Positions 17,267-27,239 of a stretch of DNA of 64,000 nucleotides are shown piece after piece. Position 1 is the first letter of the stretch. Every line of letters starts with the position of its first letter. This stretch comes from Streptomyces gossypii. Lineage in GTDB: Bacteria; Actinomycetota; Actinomycetes; Streptomycetales; Streptomycetaceae. The stretch is from assembly GCF_025165795.1 (NCBI RefSeq), contig NZ_JAJAGO010000010.1:62001-126000 (forward strand), read 5' to 3'. Both the position numbers and the translations under genes were made by a program. The notes beneath the pieces are model-generated. The model ran no database searches. It was not told the origin of the DNA and saw only the letters and a list, made by a program, of their open reading frames with translations.

Positions 17267-19315
17267 ATGAGCCGCACGAGAACGCCCGCACTTCTGTCCA
17301 CCGCCGGTCTGGTCGCCGCCCTGCTCGGCGGCGGCGCCCCCGCGCACAGCGCCGAGCACCGTGCCACCGGCCCCGCCAATCCCGGCTTCGAGACCGGCGA
17401 CCTGTCCGGCTGGAAGGTCGTCGGCGGAGACGCCTTCAGCGACCGGGCCGTCTCCAGCGAAGACGCATACTGGGGCGGCCCCTTCCACCAGCAGGGCACC
17501 CACCACCTGTGGGGTCACGCCGCGGCGGGTGACGAGGCGCAGGGCGAACTCGCCTCCTCCACCTTCGAGGCGCCCGCCCGGATGAGCTTCCTCGTCGCCG
17601 GGGGCTGGGACCCCGAGCGGCTCTATGTCGCGCTCGTCCGCGACAGCGACGGCAAAGAGCTGGTCACCCAGACCGGCATGGACGACGAGGCGTACGTCCG
17701 CATCCAGTGGGACACCTCCGCCTGGCAGGGCGAGCCCGTCCATCTCAAGGTGGTCGACCGCAAGTCCGGCAGCGGGGAGGGAGCCTGGGCCCACATCAAC
17801 CTGGACGACGTACGGACCGAGAACACGGCCCAAGGCGAGGACGGACTCACCTACCGGCCCCTCGGCCAGGCCAACCAGCCCCGGCCCGACCAGCCCGGAG
17901 CCGCCGACTACGCGGCGGACCCGCTGCGCCCCCAGTACCACTACACGCCCTACCAGGGCTGGATCAACGATCCCAACGGCGTCATCAAGTGGAAGGGCAG
18001 ACACCACCTGTTCGCCCAGTACTACCCCGGCGCCCCCAAGTGGGGCCCGATGCACTGGACGCACGCCGACAGCCCCGACGCCGTCCACTGGCAGCAGCGC
18101 CCCGTCGCCCTCACCCCGCCACCGCCCAGCACCCCCGGGGATCAGTCCGGCATCTTCAGCGGCAGCGCCGTCGACGACGACGGCACCCTGACGGTCGCCT
18201 ACACCCGCTTCACCGACACCGCGGCCAACCCCGGCGCGACCCCGGAGACGGTGGAGATGGCGACCAGCACGAACGGGTCCGACTTCACCCCGGTATCCGG
18301 GAATCCGGTGATCCCCCAGCCGCCGCCCGGTTCCGACGCGGGCTTCCGTGACCCGAAGGTCTTCAAGGACCCCCTCGACGACAAGTGGAAGATGGCGGTC
18401 GGATCAGGCCACGAGGGCCGGGGCAAGGTGCATCTCTACGCCTCCGACGATCTGCGCGACTGGAGCTACACCGGCGTGCTCGCCGAAGGGGAGAGCGCGG
18501 AGACGGGCGCGATGTGGGAGTGCCCCGACCTCTTCAGGCTCGGCGACAAGTGGGTGCTCCTCTACTCGACGAACGAGGGCGGCCAGTCACTCCAGCGCTA
18601 CGCGGTCGGCGACTACGACGGCACCACGTTCGACGCCGACAGGCACGGCGTGCTCGACGGCGGCGGAGACACCTACGCCGCGCAGAGCTATCAGGACGAC
18701 GACGGCCGCCGCCTCATGGTCGCCTGGATGAGCGACTGGAGCGCCAAGGAGCCCACCCGGGTCAACGGCTGGGCGGGCGCCCAGTCCATCCACCGTGAGC
18801 TGTTCCTGACGGACGAGGGAAAACTCGGGCAGCGCCCCGTCGCCGAGGTCGCCGAACTGGCCACCGGTGACCCGGTCACCACGGGCCCCCGCACGGTGAC
18901 TGAGCCCTGGAAGCTCGGCAGCGCCCGTACGGCCAGGCTGCGGACCGAGCTGGACATCGGCGCCTCCACGGCGGACACGTTCGCGCTGCGGCTGCACTCC
19001 TCCTCGGCCGAGGGGACCGAACTGCGCTACGAGAAGTCCACCGGCACCCTCACCCTCGACACCACGGACGCGGGTTACGGCACGGCCCGTACCTGGTCCA
19101 CCACGGCGCGGCCCGACAAGCACGGCATCCTCCGGCTGGACATCCTGCTCGACCGCTCCTCGGTGGAGGTCTTCGCGGGAGACGGAGCCGCACTGACGGC
19201 GCGTGTCCACCCGCGCTACGAGGAGTCCCAGGACATCGTGTTCACGACGACGGGCGGTGACCTGCGACTGCGGAGCACGAGCCGCACCCCGCTCGGCTCC
19301 AGCTGGACGTCCTGA
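17267..19315 (+). CDS. Secreted GH32 fructan hydrolase (levanase/inulinase type)
   Basis: A 682-residue secreted enzyme that releases fructose from beta-fructans or sucrose. After a signal peptide (ends about residue 28, AHSAE) is a beta-sandwich module (about 38-190; NPGFETGDLSGWKVVGGDAF). The GH32 propeller follows: the nucleophile is in WINDPNG (about residue 231), RDPK near 360 and the acid/base Glu in MWECPD near 416. The C-terminal GH32 beta-sandwich ends with DRSSVEVFAGDG. ATG 17267 has GAGGTC upstream; an earlier in-frame ATG at 17225 would put a polar leader before the signal peptide. It faces the transporter operon across the LacI operators. Confidence 0.92.
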   Translation: MSRTRTPALLSTAGLVAALLGGGAPAHSAEHRATGPANPGFETGDLSGWKVVGGDAFSDRAVSSEDAYWGGPFHQQGTHHLWGHAAAGDEAQGELASSTFEAPARMSFLVAGGWDPERLYVALVRDSDGKELVTQTGMDDEAYVRIQWDTSAWQGEPVHLKVVDRKSGSGEGAWAHINLDDVRTENTAQGEDGLTYRPLGQANQPRPDQPGAADYAADPLRPQYHYTPYQGWINDPNGVIKWKGRHHLFAQYYPGAPKWGPMHWTHADSPDAVHWQQRPVALTPPPPSTPGDQSGIFSGSAVDDDGTLTVAYTRFTDTAANPGATPETVEMATSTNGSDFTPVSGNPVIPQPPPGSDAGFRDPKVFKDPLDDKWKMAVGSGHEGRGKVHLYASDDLRDWSYTGVLAEGESAETGAMWECPDLFRLGDKWVLLYSTNEGGQSLQRYAVGDYDGTTFDADRHGVLDGGGDTYAAQSYQDDDGRRLMVAWMSDWSAKEPTRVNGWAGAQSIHRELFLTDEGKLGQRPVAEVAELATGDPVTTGPRTVTEPWKLGSARTARLRTELDIGASTADTFALRLHSSSAEGTELRYEKSTGTLTLDTTDAGYGTARTWSTTARPDKHGILRLDILLDRSSVEVFAGDGAALTARVHPRYEESQDIVFTTTGGDLRLRSTSRTPLGSSWTS

Positions 19316-19327
19316 CCCTCCCCGGAC

Positions 19328-19370
19328 CCGGGCAGCGCGCCACCCCTCCCGGCACCGGCGCGCTGCCCGG
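19328..19370 (+). terminator. Hairpin between GH32 and PfkB genes
   Basis: A perfect 14-bp stem (19328-19341 with 19357-19370) with a 15-base loop follows the GH32 stop by 12 bases. The kinase begins 51 bases further on with its own ribosome site, so this may terminate some transcripts and stabilise the GH32 message. Confidence 0.65.
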
Positions 19371-19421
19371 CTCCTCCTCCCTTCCCCCTCCCTTCCCTTC
19401 CTCGGAGAAAGGCCCACGCAC

Positions 19422-20393
19422 ATGACCGTGCCCGTGCCCGCGCACCCCGCCCCGTCCGCCCCGATCGCCGTGGTGGGGGAGTGCGTCGCGGACGCGTTCG
19501 TCTCCGACACGCCCCGTGCGGTGGGCAGGCCGGGCTTCGGAATGGAGGTACTCCCGGGCGGCGGCCCGGCCAACACGGCTGTGGCGCTCGCCCGGCTGGG
19601 CACCCCCACGCGCTTCGTCGGCCGCCTCTCGCGGGACGTCTTCGGACGGATGTTCCGGGACCGGCTGCGCGATTCCGGCGTGGAACTGGACGTGGCGGTG
19701 GCGGCGGACGGACCCAGCACGCTCGCTGTGGCGGATCTGGACGGAGCGGGCGGCGCCCGCTACTCCTTCCACGCCGAGGGCGCCGCGGACTGGCAGTGGA
19801 CCGTGCCCGAACTGACCGCGGCCGTGCGGGACACCCCGTCCTGCCTGCACACCGGCTCGTTGACGCTGGTGCGCCCGCCCGGAGCGGCGGCCGTCGAGGA
19901 AGTGCTCGGCCGCGTGCGGCCACATACCACCGTCTCGATCGACCCCAACGTACGGCCTGCGCTGGTGGACCCGGCCGTCTACCGCGCGCGGATCGCGCGG
20001 TGGAGCGCGCTCGCGGACATCCTGCGGCTGTCGGACGACGACCTCGGGCATCTGCTGCCCGGTACCGCGGTGGAGGACGCGGCGGAGGCCTTCCACGGAT
20101 ACGGCGCCCGGCTGGTGCTGATCACCCTGGGCGGACAGGGCGTGTTCGCCTCGCTGGACGGGCACCGGCTGCACGTCCCGGCGCCCCGGGTCCGGGTGGT
20201 GGACTCGGTCGGTGCCGGGGACGCGTTCATGGCCGGCGTGCTGCACAAGCTGCACCGGGACGGCCTGCTGGGCGGACGCCTGGACGGTCTGACACCGGAA
20301 CGGCTGCGCGCGGCCCTCACCGTCGGAAGCCAGGTGGCCGCCACCGTCTGCACCGTACGGGGCGCGGACCTGCCCCCTCCAGTGGGCGACTGA
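19422..20393 (+). CDS. PfkB-family carbohydrate kinase, probable fructokinase
   Basis: A 323-residue cytoplasmic kinase. The N-terminal PfkB signature is VLPGGGPANTAVALARLG. The C-terminal signature DSVGAGDAFMAGVL gives the anion hole and catalytic base (GAGD at residues 264-267). ATG 19422 follows GGAGAAAGG. Position after the GH32 gene and the sugar importer implies phosphorylation of incoming fructose. Other PfkB substrates (adenosine, ribose) are less likely here. Confidence 0.88.
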   Translation: MTVPVPAHPAPSAPIAVVGECVADAFVSDTPRAVGRPGFGMEVLPGGGPANTAVALARLGTPTRFVGRLSRDVFGRMFRDRLRDSGVELDVAVAADGPSTLAVADLDGAGGARYSFHAEGAADWQWTVPELTAAVRDTPSCLHTGSLTLVRPPGAAAVEEVLGRVRPHTTVSIDPNVRPALVDPAVYRARIARWSALADILRLSDDDLGHLLPGTAVEDAAEAFHGYGARLVLITLGGQGVFASLDGHRLHVPAPRVRVVDSVGAGDAFMAGVLHKLHRDGLLGGRLDGLTPERLRAALTVGSQVAATVCTVRGADLPPPVGD

Positions 20394-20402
20394 TCCCTCA
20401 GT

Positions 20403-22718
20403 TCAGAGCGCCACCGCGTGCAGGCTGTAACTGACCTCGCCCGAGGTCTTTCCGCTGGCGATGTAGGCCGTGCCGTTGGCGATGGCCGGAGACGTCATGA
20501 ACCGCGTATCGCTGTCGGGGGCGAAGGCCCAGCGCTTGCGTCCGGTGGCGGCGTCGAGGGCGTACAGCGTGCCCTCTTTGTTGCTGAAGCAGACCGTGCC
20601 GTCTCCGACGGCCGCGCCCGGGATCACCCTGCCTGTGAAGGGGAAGCTCCAGCGCTGCTTTCCGCTCGTGCCGTCGAGGGCGTACACGCTGCCCTCGGAT
20701 TCGTGCACATAGACCATGCCGTCGGCGACGAAAGCCCCGTAGGGCAGACCCTTCGTCGTGAAGGTCCAACGCTGCTCTCCACTGACCGCGTCGACGGCGT
20801 AAAGGGTGTCGTCCTTGGCGGGGAAGTAGACCGTGCCGTCCCCGGACGCGACGGCCGGGAGGAAGTTGTAGGCGTCGTTGGCGGGATGAGTCCAGCGCTT
20901 CCGCCCGGTGGAGGTGTCGACAGCGTGCAGTGTGGCGTCGGAGCGGCCGCCGCTGAAGACGTAGACCGTGCCGTCGGCGGCCACGGGGAGCGAATGCGTT
21001 CCGCCCTCACCGTCCGGGGAGAAAGGGTAGGTCCAGAGTTCCTCCCCCGTGGCAGGGTGGAGGGCTTGGAGCCCTCGTTCCCCGACGTTGACGTACAGGG
21101 TGCCGTCGGCGGCCGAAAGACTCCAGATGCCCGCACCCATGATGCGGGGGGCTCGGCGCTCCTGCCCGGTAGCGGCGTCGAGGATGTGCAGTTTGTCGTC
21201 GAGGCCGAGATAGACGGTGTCGTCGACGACAGCCGGAGGCGGGTAGACGTCCTCGACGGGGAAGGGGAAAGTCCACCGTTTGCGTCCGGTGGCGGTTTCG
21301 AAGGCGGAGAGTCCGTCCGCACTGATCCGATAGACGGCGTCGTCGACGACTGACAAGATGCCCGGCATGGTGGATCCCGCGATGGACCACCGCTCCGTAC
21401 CGCCCTTGACCTTGCGCCCGCGAGCGCCGTTGCCGCCGGAGCCCTGGCCGGACGAGTCGCCCGACGACTCGCTGCCGGTGCCGCCGAGGAGTCTCCAGCC
21501 GGTGAAACCTATGCCGGCGGTGCCCAGGGCGGCCGCCGCGAGCAGCACCTGCCGACGGGTACGGCCCGGGCCGCCGCCTGCCCCGGGCACTGCCGGAGAT
21601 GGCACCGCCGGAGGTGGCGCGGGCGGCAGCACCGGTACCGGAGGCACGGAAGTCGTCTCGGGAGCCGGTAGCCCGAGAGCGGTCGGGGGATGGGCCGGGT
21701 CCGGGCCGGCTGCTCTGCCGGACCGGGTGGGAGCATCATGGGCGACGGCCGGGCCCGGGGCGGAACCGGGCTCCTCAGCCGACTGCTCCAGAGGCCGGTG
21801 CGGAGCCAGAGCAGCTCCCGTGCTGCTCTGCTCGTGGAGCGCCAGGGCCACCGGCTGCGGCAGCCAGCCATGCTCGGAGTACAGCCGGGACGGCTCGTGT
21901 CCCGCGTCCCGGAGGGCCTGGGCCAGCTCCTCCAGCAGCACGCCCACCGCGGGCCGCTCCGGTGGCTCCTTGGCCAGGCATCTCGCCACCACCGAGCCGA
22001 GCACCGGGGGCAGACCGCTCAGGTCGGGCTCTTCGTGGACGATGCGGTAGTGCAGGGCGTGCGGCGCCCCGGTCCCGAACGGCCCCGAGGTGGTGGCGGC
22101 GAAAGCCAGCACCGCCCCCAGTGCGAACACATCGCTCGCCGGGCCGACCTGCCCGCCCGACGCCAGCTGCTCCGGAGACATGAATCCGGGGGTCCCGATG
22201 ACCATGCCCGTCCCGGTGAGCACACTCACCTCGTCCGTCACCGAGATCCCGAAGTCGATCACCCGAGGGCCGTCCGGCGCCAGCAGCACGTTCGACGGTT
22301 TCAGGTCCCGGTGGACGATTCCGGCCGCGTGGATGACCTCCAGCGCCTCGGCCAGCCCCGCGCCCAGCGCCAGCACACCCGCTTCGGGCCACGCCCCGTG
22401 CTCCACGACCGCCTGCCCCAGGGACATCCCCGGCACGTACTCGGTGGCCAGCCACGCGGGAGATCCCTCCAGGTCGGCGTCGACCACCGCGGCGGTGAAC
22501 ACACCGGTGACCCTGCGAGCCGCCGCCACTTCCCGGGCGAACCGCCGCCGGAATCCGGCATCCTCGGCGAGCTCCTCGCGCACCACCTTCACCGCCATGG
22601 CCCGGCCGCCGGGCGAGCGCCCCAGAAAGACCCGGCCCATGCCGCCCGCGCCAAGCCGGGCCACGATCCGGTACCGGCCCACCTGACGCGGGTCCCCCGC
22701 CTCCAGCTCTGCGAACAC
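20403..22718 (-). CDS. Ser/Thr protein kinase with extracellular PQQ-type propeller
   Basis: A 771-residue Hanks-type kinase. Residues about 14-275 are the kinase domain: LGAGGMGRVFLG, the Lys in MAVKVV, IVHRDLKPSN near residue 135, and IDFGIS. A Pro/Ala-rich linker with basic residues leads to one membrane helix (about 387-410). Outside, about 430-771 is a repeated fold of the PQQ/YncE beta-propeller type, with recurrent DGTVY and AVDxxTGxxRW. GTG 22718 gives the usual N-terminus (VFAELEAGDPRQVGRYRI). The propeller likely senses a wall or ligand signal and triggers phosphorylation inside. Targets unknown. Confidence 0.92.
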   Translation of the reverse strand: MFAELEAGDPRQVGRYRIVARLGAGGMGRVFLGRSPGGRAMAVKVVREELAEDAGFRRRFAREVAAARRVTGVFTAAVVDADLEGSPAWLATEYVPGMSLGQAVVEHGAWPEAGVLALGAGLAEALEVIHAAGIVHRDLKPSNVLLAPDGPRVIDFGISVTDEVSVLTGTGMVIGTPGFMSPEQLASGGQVGPASDVFALGAVLAFAATTSGPFGTGAPHALHYRIVHEEPDLSGLPPVLGSVVARCLAKEPPERPAVGVLLEELAQALRDAGHEPSRLYSEHGWLPQPVALALHEQSSTGAALAPHRPLEQSAEEPGSAPGPAVAHDAPTRSGRAAGPDPAHPPTALGLPAPETTSVPPVPVLPPAPPPAVPSPAVPGAGGGPGRTRRQVLLAAAALGTAGIGFTGWRLLGGTGSESSGDSSGQGSGGNGARGRKVKGGTERWSIAGSTMPGILSVVDDAVYRISADGLSAFETATGRKRWTFPFPVEDVYPPPAVVDDTVYLGLDDKLHILDAATGQERRAPRIMGAGIWSLSAADGTLYVNVGERGLQALHPATGEELWTYPFSPDGEGGTHSLPVAADGTVYVFSGGRSDATLHAVDTSTGRKRWTHPANDAYNFLPAVASGDGTVYFPAKDDTLYAVDAVSGEQRWTFTTKGLPYGAFVADGMVYVHESEGSVYALDGTSGKQRWSFPFTGRVIPGAAVGDGTVCFSNKEGTLYALDAATGRKRWAFAPDSDTRFMTSPAIANGTAYIASGKTSGEVSYSLHAVAL

Positions 22719-22822
22719 CGTCCCGCCCCCCGTTCGGTATCCCGCCAGGGTCAGAACAGCCGCGGGACGATGCACGATACCGACTGACACCGGCTGATCA
22801 AGTCTGCCGGGATCTTCGTCCG

Positions 22823-22871
22823 TCGATGCTTCGACCACGATCCGGGCGGGATGGTGGTCGAAGCGTCGACC
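22823..22871 (-). terminator. Long inverted repeat after the SGNH hydrolase gene
   Basis: Two 17-base arms (22823-22839 and 22855-22871) pair at 16 Watson-Crick positions plus one G-T wobble around a 15-base loop, 31 bases past the hydrolase stop. A set of GACCGGCC-type repeats follows (about 22870-22895). It probably terminates the hydrolase transcript before the kinase gene. Confidence 0.7.
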
Positions 22872-22901
22872 GGCCGACCGACCGGCCGACCGGCCTCGGC
22901 C

Positions 22902-23738
22902 TCAAGCCCGGCGTACCGGCGCAAGCTCGGGTCGCTTGGCGGTGCGGCCGTCGCCCGTGGAGCGGCCGCGGAGGCGGCGGAGGGCCCACGGGCCCAGGAA
23001 GCCGCCCAGCCAGGCGGCCTCCGTCGCGGCCTGCTGCCACGCGTGGCGGGCGGGCCGTGGAGGCAGCGGGCGCGACCAGGAGTCGTCGCTGCCCGGGAGG
23101 TCCAGCGCGTGGGCGGCCGCCGCGGCGATACGGGTGTGGCCCAGCGAGTTGGCGTGCAGGCGGTCGAGGCACCAGATGCGCGGGTCGGCCGCGAAGGCGA
23201 GCGGGAAGGTGTCCACGACCGTCACCCCGTGGCGCCGCGCGGCGGCCCGGATGCGTGCGTTGAGGTCGATCACGCGTGGGCGCAGTACGCGGGTGCTCGG
23301 GGCGAGCCGGGCGATGTCGGGGAAGGTGAAGGTGACGACGCGTGCCCCGGCGGCGGTGAGCTCCGCGTACATCGCCTCCAGTTCGCGCTCTGCCGCCACC
23401 GGCTCGTAGCGCGGCCGGATCAGGTCGTTCAGCCCGGCCAGCACGGCGGCCAGGTCGGGCTTGAGCGCCAGCGCCGCGGGGAGCTGTTCGGCGCGGATGC
23501 GGGCCGCAAGCCGGCCGCGTACGGCCAGATTGGCGTACTGGACGTCCGGGTTCAGCGCGGCGAGCCGCTCGGCGAAGCGGTCCGCCCAGCCGCGGTAGCC
23601 GCGTATCTCGTCGCCGTCGCCCAGCCCCTCGGTCTGGCTGTCGCCGAGCGCGACGAAGCGGGCGTACGGCGCGGGCGACGGGGGCGGGGAAGGCGGCGGG
23701 GCGTCGTCCTCCGGCAGGCGGTGCGGCAGTTCCGGCAT
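22902..23738 (-). CDS. SGNH/GDSL-family hydrolase
   Basis: A 278-residue esterase-like protein. Block I, FVALGDSQTEG, carries the nucleophilic Ser (about residue 34). Gly and Asn oxyanion residues appear in VRGRL and LAGLNDL, and the catalytic Asp/His are in DRLHANSLGH (about 191-200). There is no signal peptide, so it is probably cytoplasmic. The last 60 residues are Arg/Pro-rich. ATG 23738 is preceded by AAGGGGAGG. It diverges from the MerR fusion. Substrate unknown; acyl or acetyl esters are typical. Confidence 0.87.
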   Translation of the reverse strand: MPELPHRLPEDDAPPPSPPPSPAPYARFVALGDSQTEGLGDGDEIRGYRGWADRFAERLAALNPDVQYANLAVRGRLAARIRAEQLPAALALKPDLAAVLAGLNDLIRPRYEPVAAERELEAMYAELTAAGARVVTFTFPDIARLAPSTRVLRPRVIDLNARIRAAARRHGVTVVDTFPLAFAADPRIWCLDRLHANSLGHTRIAAAAAHALDLPGSDDSWSRPLPPRPARHAWQQAATEAAWLGGFLGPWALRRLRGRSTGDGRTAKRPELAPVRRA

Positions 23739-23889
23739 GGGCGGTGGCCTCCCCTTCTCGCAGGATGCGCGGCACCGCGGCGGTTCCCGCGCGGCCCGTG
23801 GGCAGCGAGCCTACGGCCTCGGGTTGACCCGGCCCCGTGGGGACGGGTTTAGCGTGCACGCACGTGACCTCGCGAGGAGGAGGGATCAG

Positions 23890-24888
23890 ATGCGTGCGGG
23901 AGACGCCGCTGCCGCGGCCGGTGTGACGGTCAAGGCGCTGCGGTACTACGAGACGCTCGGGCTGCTCCGGCCCGCCCGGCTGCGCAACGGCTACCGGGAT
24001 TACAGCGACGCCGACGTACGGGTCGCCGCGGAGGTCCGCGCGCTGCGCTCGCTGGGCATGTCACCCGAGGAGACCCGCCCGTTTCTGGCCTGTCTGCGCG
24101 AGGGGCACGAGGCGGCCGACGACTGCCCGGAGTCGCTGGCCGCGTACCAGCAGAAGATCGACAGCCTGGACGTGCTGATCGCGGGGCTCAGCCGCAGCCG
24201 GGAGCGGCTCGCCGGGCAGATGCGCAGCGCCGCCCGGCGCGGATTCCCGCCCCCTTTCCCCGACGAGTCGCCATCCACCACCGAGGAGTCAGACCAGATG
24301 TCCGAGACACCGCCCCAGCCCGACCCGCTGCCCGACGCGCTGCCCGCGCCGGTGGACGACGGCGCGGCCCGTCACCTGCCCGGGAGGCGGCTGCCAGCCC
24401 TGTCGCTGCCCTCCACCGACGGGGAGGACGTCGCGCTGGAAGCGGTCAGCAGCGGCCGTTGGGTGCTCTTCCTCTACCCCCTGACCGGCGAACCGGGCAG
24501 GGACATGCCGCGCGGCTGGGACGAGATTCCGGGAGCCCGCGGGTGCAGCCAGGAGGCGTGCGGTTTTCGGGACAACCTGGCCGCTCTGCGCGCGTCGGGC
24601 GCCGAGCGGGTCCTCGCACTCTCCTCCGACCTGGGCGAATACCAGCAGAGCCTGGTGACCAGGCTGCACCTGCCCTATCCGCTGCTCTCCGACCCGGGCC
24701 TGTCGCTCGCCGGTGCGCTGGGGCTGCCGACGTTCGAGGCGCACGGCAAGACGCTCCACCGGCGGCTGACGATGATCGTCGACGGAGACCGGATCGCCCA
24801 TGTCTTCTATCCGGTCTTCCCGCCGGACACGCACGCCGCGCACGTCGCGGAGTGGCTGGCGGCCAACCCGCCGCCGGTGAGCGCCTGA
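23890..24888 (+). CDS. MerR regulator fused in frame to a PrxQ-type peroxiredoxin
   Basis: A single 332-residue frame with two complete modules. Residues 1-136 are a MerR-type regulator: helix-turn-helix GVTVKALRYYETLGLLRPAR, then a coiled dimerisation helix (LAAYQQKIDSLDVLIAGLSR) and two Cys (FLACLREG, DDCPES). Residues 137-332 are a thioredoxin-fold peroxiredoxin with GCSQEACGFRDN. Cys219 would be the peroxidatic and Cys224 the resolving residue, the CX4C spacing of PrxQ/BCP. No stop separates them. ATG 23890 follows GAGGAGGAGGG. An internal ATG at residue 137 has its own ribosome site, so a free peroxiredoxin may also be made. It may act as a self-contained oxidative sensor and detoxifier; this is inferred. 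Confidence 0.85.
   Translation: MRAGDAAAAAGVTVKALRYYETLGLLRPARLRNGYRDYSDADVRVAAEVRALRSLGMSPEETRPFLACLREGHEAADDCPESLAAYQQKIDSLDVLIAGLSRSRERLAGQMRSAARRGFPPPFPDESPSTTEESDQMSETPPQPDPLPDALPAPVDDGAARHLPGRRLPALSLPSTDGEDVALEAVSSGRWVLFLYPLTGEPGRDMPRGWDEIPGARGCSQEACGFRDNLAALRASGAERVLALSSDLGEYQQSLVTRLHLPYPLLSDPGLSLAGALGLPTFEAHGKTLHRRLTMIVDGDRIAHVFYPVFPPDTHAAHVAEWLAANPPPVSA
24283..24300 (+). promoter_or_regulatory. Internal ribosome site and ATG within the MerR-Prx gene
   Basis: GAGGAG at 24283-24288, a 9-base spacer and ATG at 24298-24300 lie exactly at the domain boundary (residue 137). This would let a 195-residue peroxiredoxin be made independently of the fusion. Confidence 0.6.
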
Positions 24889-24898
24889 CCCGCGACGG

Positions 24899-25471
24899 TC
24901 AGCGGTTCTCGCCCGGCACCCACAGGACGTCGCCGACCGCCTTGTTGGCCGTGCGGGCCAGGATGAACAGCAGGTCGGAGAGCCGGTTCAGATAGGTCGC
25001 CGTCAACGGGTTCATCACGTCGCCGTGCTGCTCCAGGGCCGCCCAGGTGGAGCGCTCGGCGCGGCGTACGACGGTGCAGGCGTGGTGCAGCAGCGCCGCG
25101 CCCGGGGTGCCGCCGGGGAGGATGAAGCTGCGCAGCTTCTCCAGCCCTTCGAGGTGGGTGTCGCAGTCCGCCTCCAGCTTGTCGATGTAGCCCTGTTCGA
25201 CGCGCAGCGGCGGGTATTCGGGGTTCTCGGTCACCGGGGTGGCGAGGTCGGCACCGACGTCGAAGAGGTCGTTCTGCACCCGTACGAGGATCAGCCGCAC
25301 GTCCTCGGAGAGCTGCCCCGTCGCGACGGCGACCCCGATCGCGGCGTTCGCCTCGTTGGCGTCGGCATAGGCGGCGATGCGGGCGTCCGTCTTGGCGGTG
25401 CGGCTCATGTCGCCCAGGGCGGTGGTGCCGTCGTCTCCGGTGCGGGTGTAGATGCGCGTCAGATTGACCAT
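24899..25471 (-). CDS. Cob(I)alamin adenosyltransferase, PduO type
   Basis: A 190-residue enzyme that transfers the adenosyl group of ATP to cob(I)alamin, making adenosylcobalamin. Family signatures are TRTGDDGTTALGDMSR at the N-terminus (ATP site), VRRAERSTWAAL, and NRLSDLLFILAR near the C-terminus. Length is standard. ATG 25471 gives MVNLTRIYTRTGDDG. It supplies coenzyme for B12-dependent mutases such as IcmA at 60 kb and the methylmalonyl-CoA mutase implied by mce and meaB. It is convergent with the MerR-Prx gene, ending 10 bases away. Confidence 0.95.
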   Translation of the reverse strand: MVNLTRIYTRTGDDGTTALGDMSRTAKTDARIAAYADANEANAAIGVAVATGQLSEDVRLILVRVQNDLFDVGADLATPVTENPEYPPLRVEQGYIDKLEADCDTHLEGLEKLRSFILPGGTPGAALLHHACTVVRRAERSTWAALEQHGDVMNPLTATYLNRLSDLLFILARTANKAVGDVLWVPGENR

Positions 25472-25560
25472 GGGCCGAGCGTAGCCGCGACGTCGCGCGG
25501 GGGCCTGCCGCCAGGAGTGTCAGCTGCGTCACCGGGACGGCGGACGGTGGACGGCGGCGA

Positions 25561-26316
25561 CTACGCTCCCGCTCTGCGGAAGAGCCGGGCGCCCAGCGTC
25601 ATCGAGACGACGGCCAGGGCGGCGGCCATCCCCGCGCCCAGGATGACGGTGCCGCCCGTGTAGTCGCCGACGAAGCCCGCCCGGACGGCCTCCACGATGT
25701 AGCGCAGCGGAATGAAGTGCGACAGGGCGTCCAGCCAGCCCGGTGCCAGCGCCATCGGCAGCAGCAGGCCGGACAGCAGCATCACGGGCAGATTGACCGC
25801 GTTGACGACGGGCGAGAACGCCTGCGGCGAATCCACCCGCATCGCCAGCGCGTACGAAAGCGAGGCGAGCGACATCGCCACCACCGCCACGAACGCGAAG
25901 CCCATGACGATGCCGAGCACCGGAGCGCGCAGCCCGAACGCGACCCCGGTCAGCACCAGGATCAGGGACTGGACCAGGAGTTGCACGACATCCCGCAGGA
26001 CCCGCCCGAGCAGCAGCGCGAGCCGGCTCACGGGTGTCACCCGCATCCGCTCGATGACCCCGTACTGCTTCTCGACGAGGATGCTGATCCCGGCGAACGC
26101 CGAGCTGAAGAGGCCGAGCTGGATGAGCAGCCCGGGGATCAGGACCTGCCAGGCGCTGCCGTCGCCGCCCAGGTCGACCCGCTCCAGCAGCGGGCCGAAG
26201 AAGATGAGGAACAGCATCGGCTGGATGATGCCGAAGGTCAGTGCGAGCCGCGAGCGCAGCGTCTGCCGCAGGTAGCGGCCGAAGATGATGCCGGTGTCGG
26301 TGAGCAGGTGGGACAT
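25561..26316 (-). CDS. ABC-2 type transporter permease (DrrB-like)
   Basis: A 251-residue permease with about six membrane helices and the ABC-2 pattern (YLRQTLRSRLALTFGIIQPMLFLIFF early; PVMLLSGLLLPM and FIPLRYIVEAVRAGF late). ATG 26316. It follows the ATPase gene by 26 bases on the same strand. The pair is typical of DrrAB-type drug or lipid exporters. Substrate unknown. Confidence 0.9.
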   Translation of the reverse strand: MSHLLTDTGIIFGRYLRQTLRSRLALTFGIIQPMLFLIFFGPLLERVDLGGDGSAWQVLIPGLLIQLGLFSSAFAGISILVEKQYGVIERMRVTPVSRLALLLGRVLRDVVQLLVQSLILVLTGVAFGLRAPVLGIVMGFAFVAVVAMSLASLSYALAMRVDSPQAFSPVVNAVNLPVMLLSGLLLPMALAPGWLDALSHFIPLRYIVEAVRAGFVGDYTGGTVILGAGMAAALAVVSMTLGARLFRRAGA

Positions 26317-26342
26317 GCGTGCGTACTCCTCGCTTCGGTGCT

Positions 26343-27200
<858 letters not shown>

Positions 27201-27217
27201 GCCGCCAGAAAAGCAGA

Positions 27218-27239
27218 GTCACTTAAATTTTGCAATGAC
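27218..27239. promoter_or_regulatory. Candidate TetR operator between exporter and regulator
   Basis: A 22-base AT-rich imperfect palindrome has outer arms GTCA and TGAC and inner matching A/T positions. It lies 18 bases upstream of the ATPase start, in a strikingly AT-rich pocket for this genome. TAGACT at 27264-27269 could be the -10 of the TetR gene, only 6 bases from its ATG, implying a leaderless message. Confidence 0.55.
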
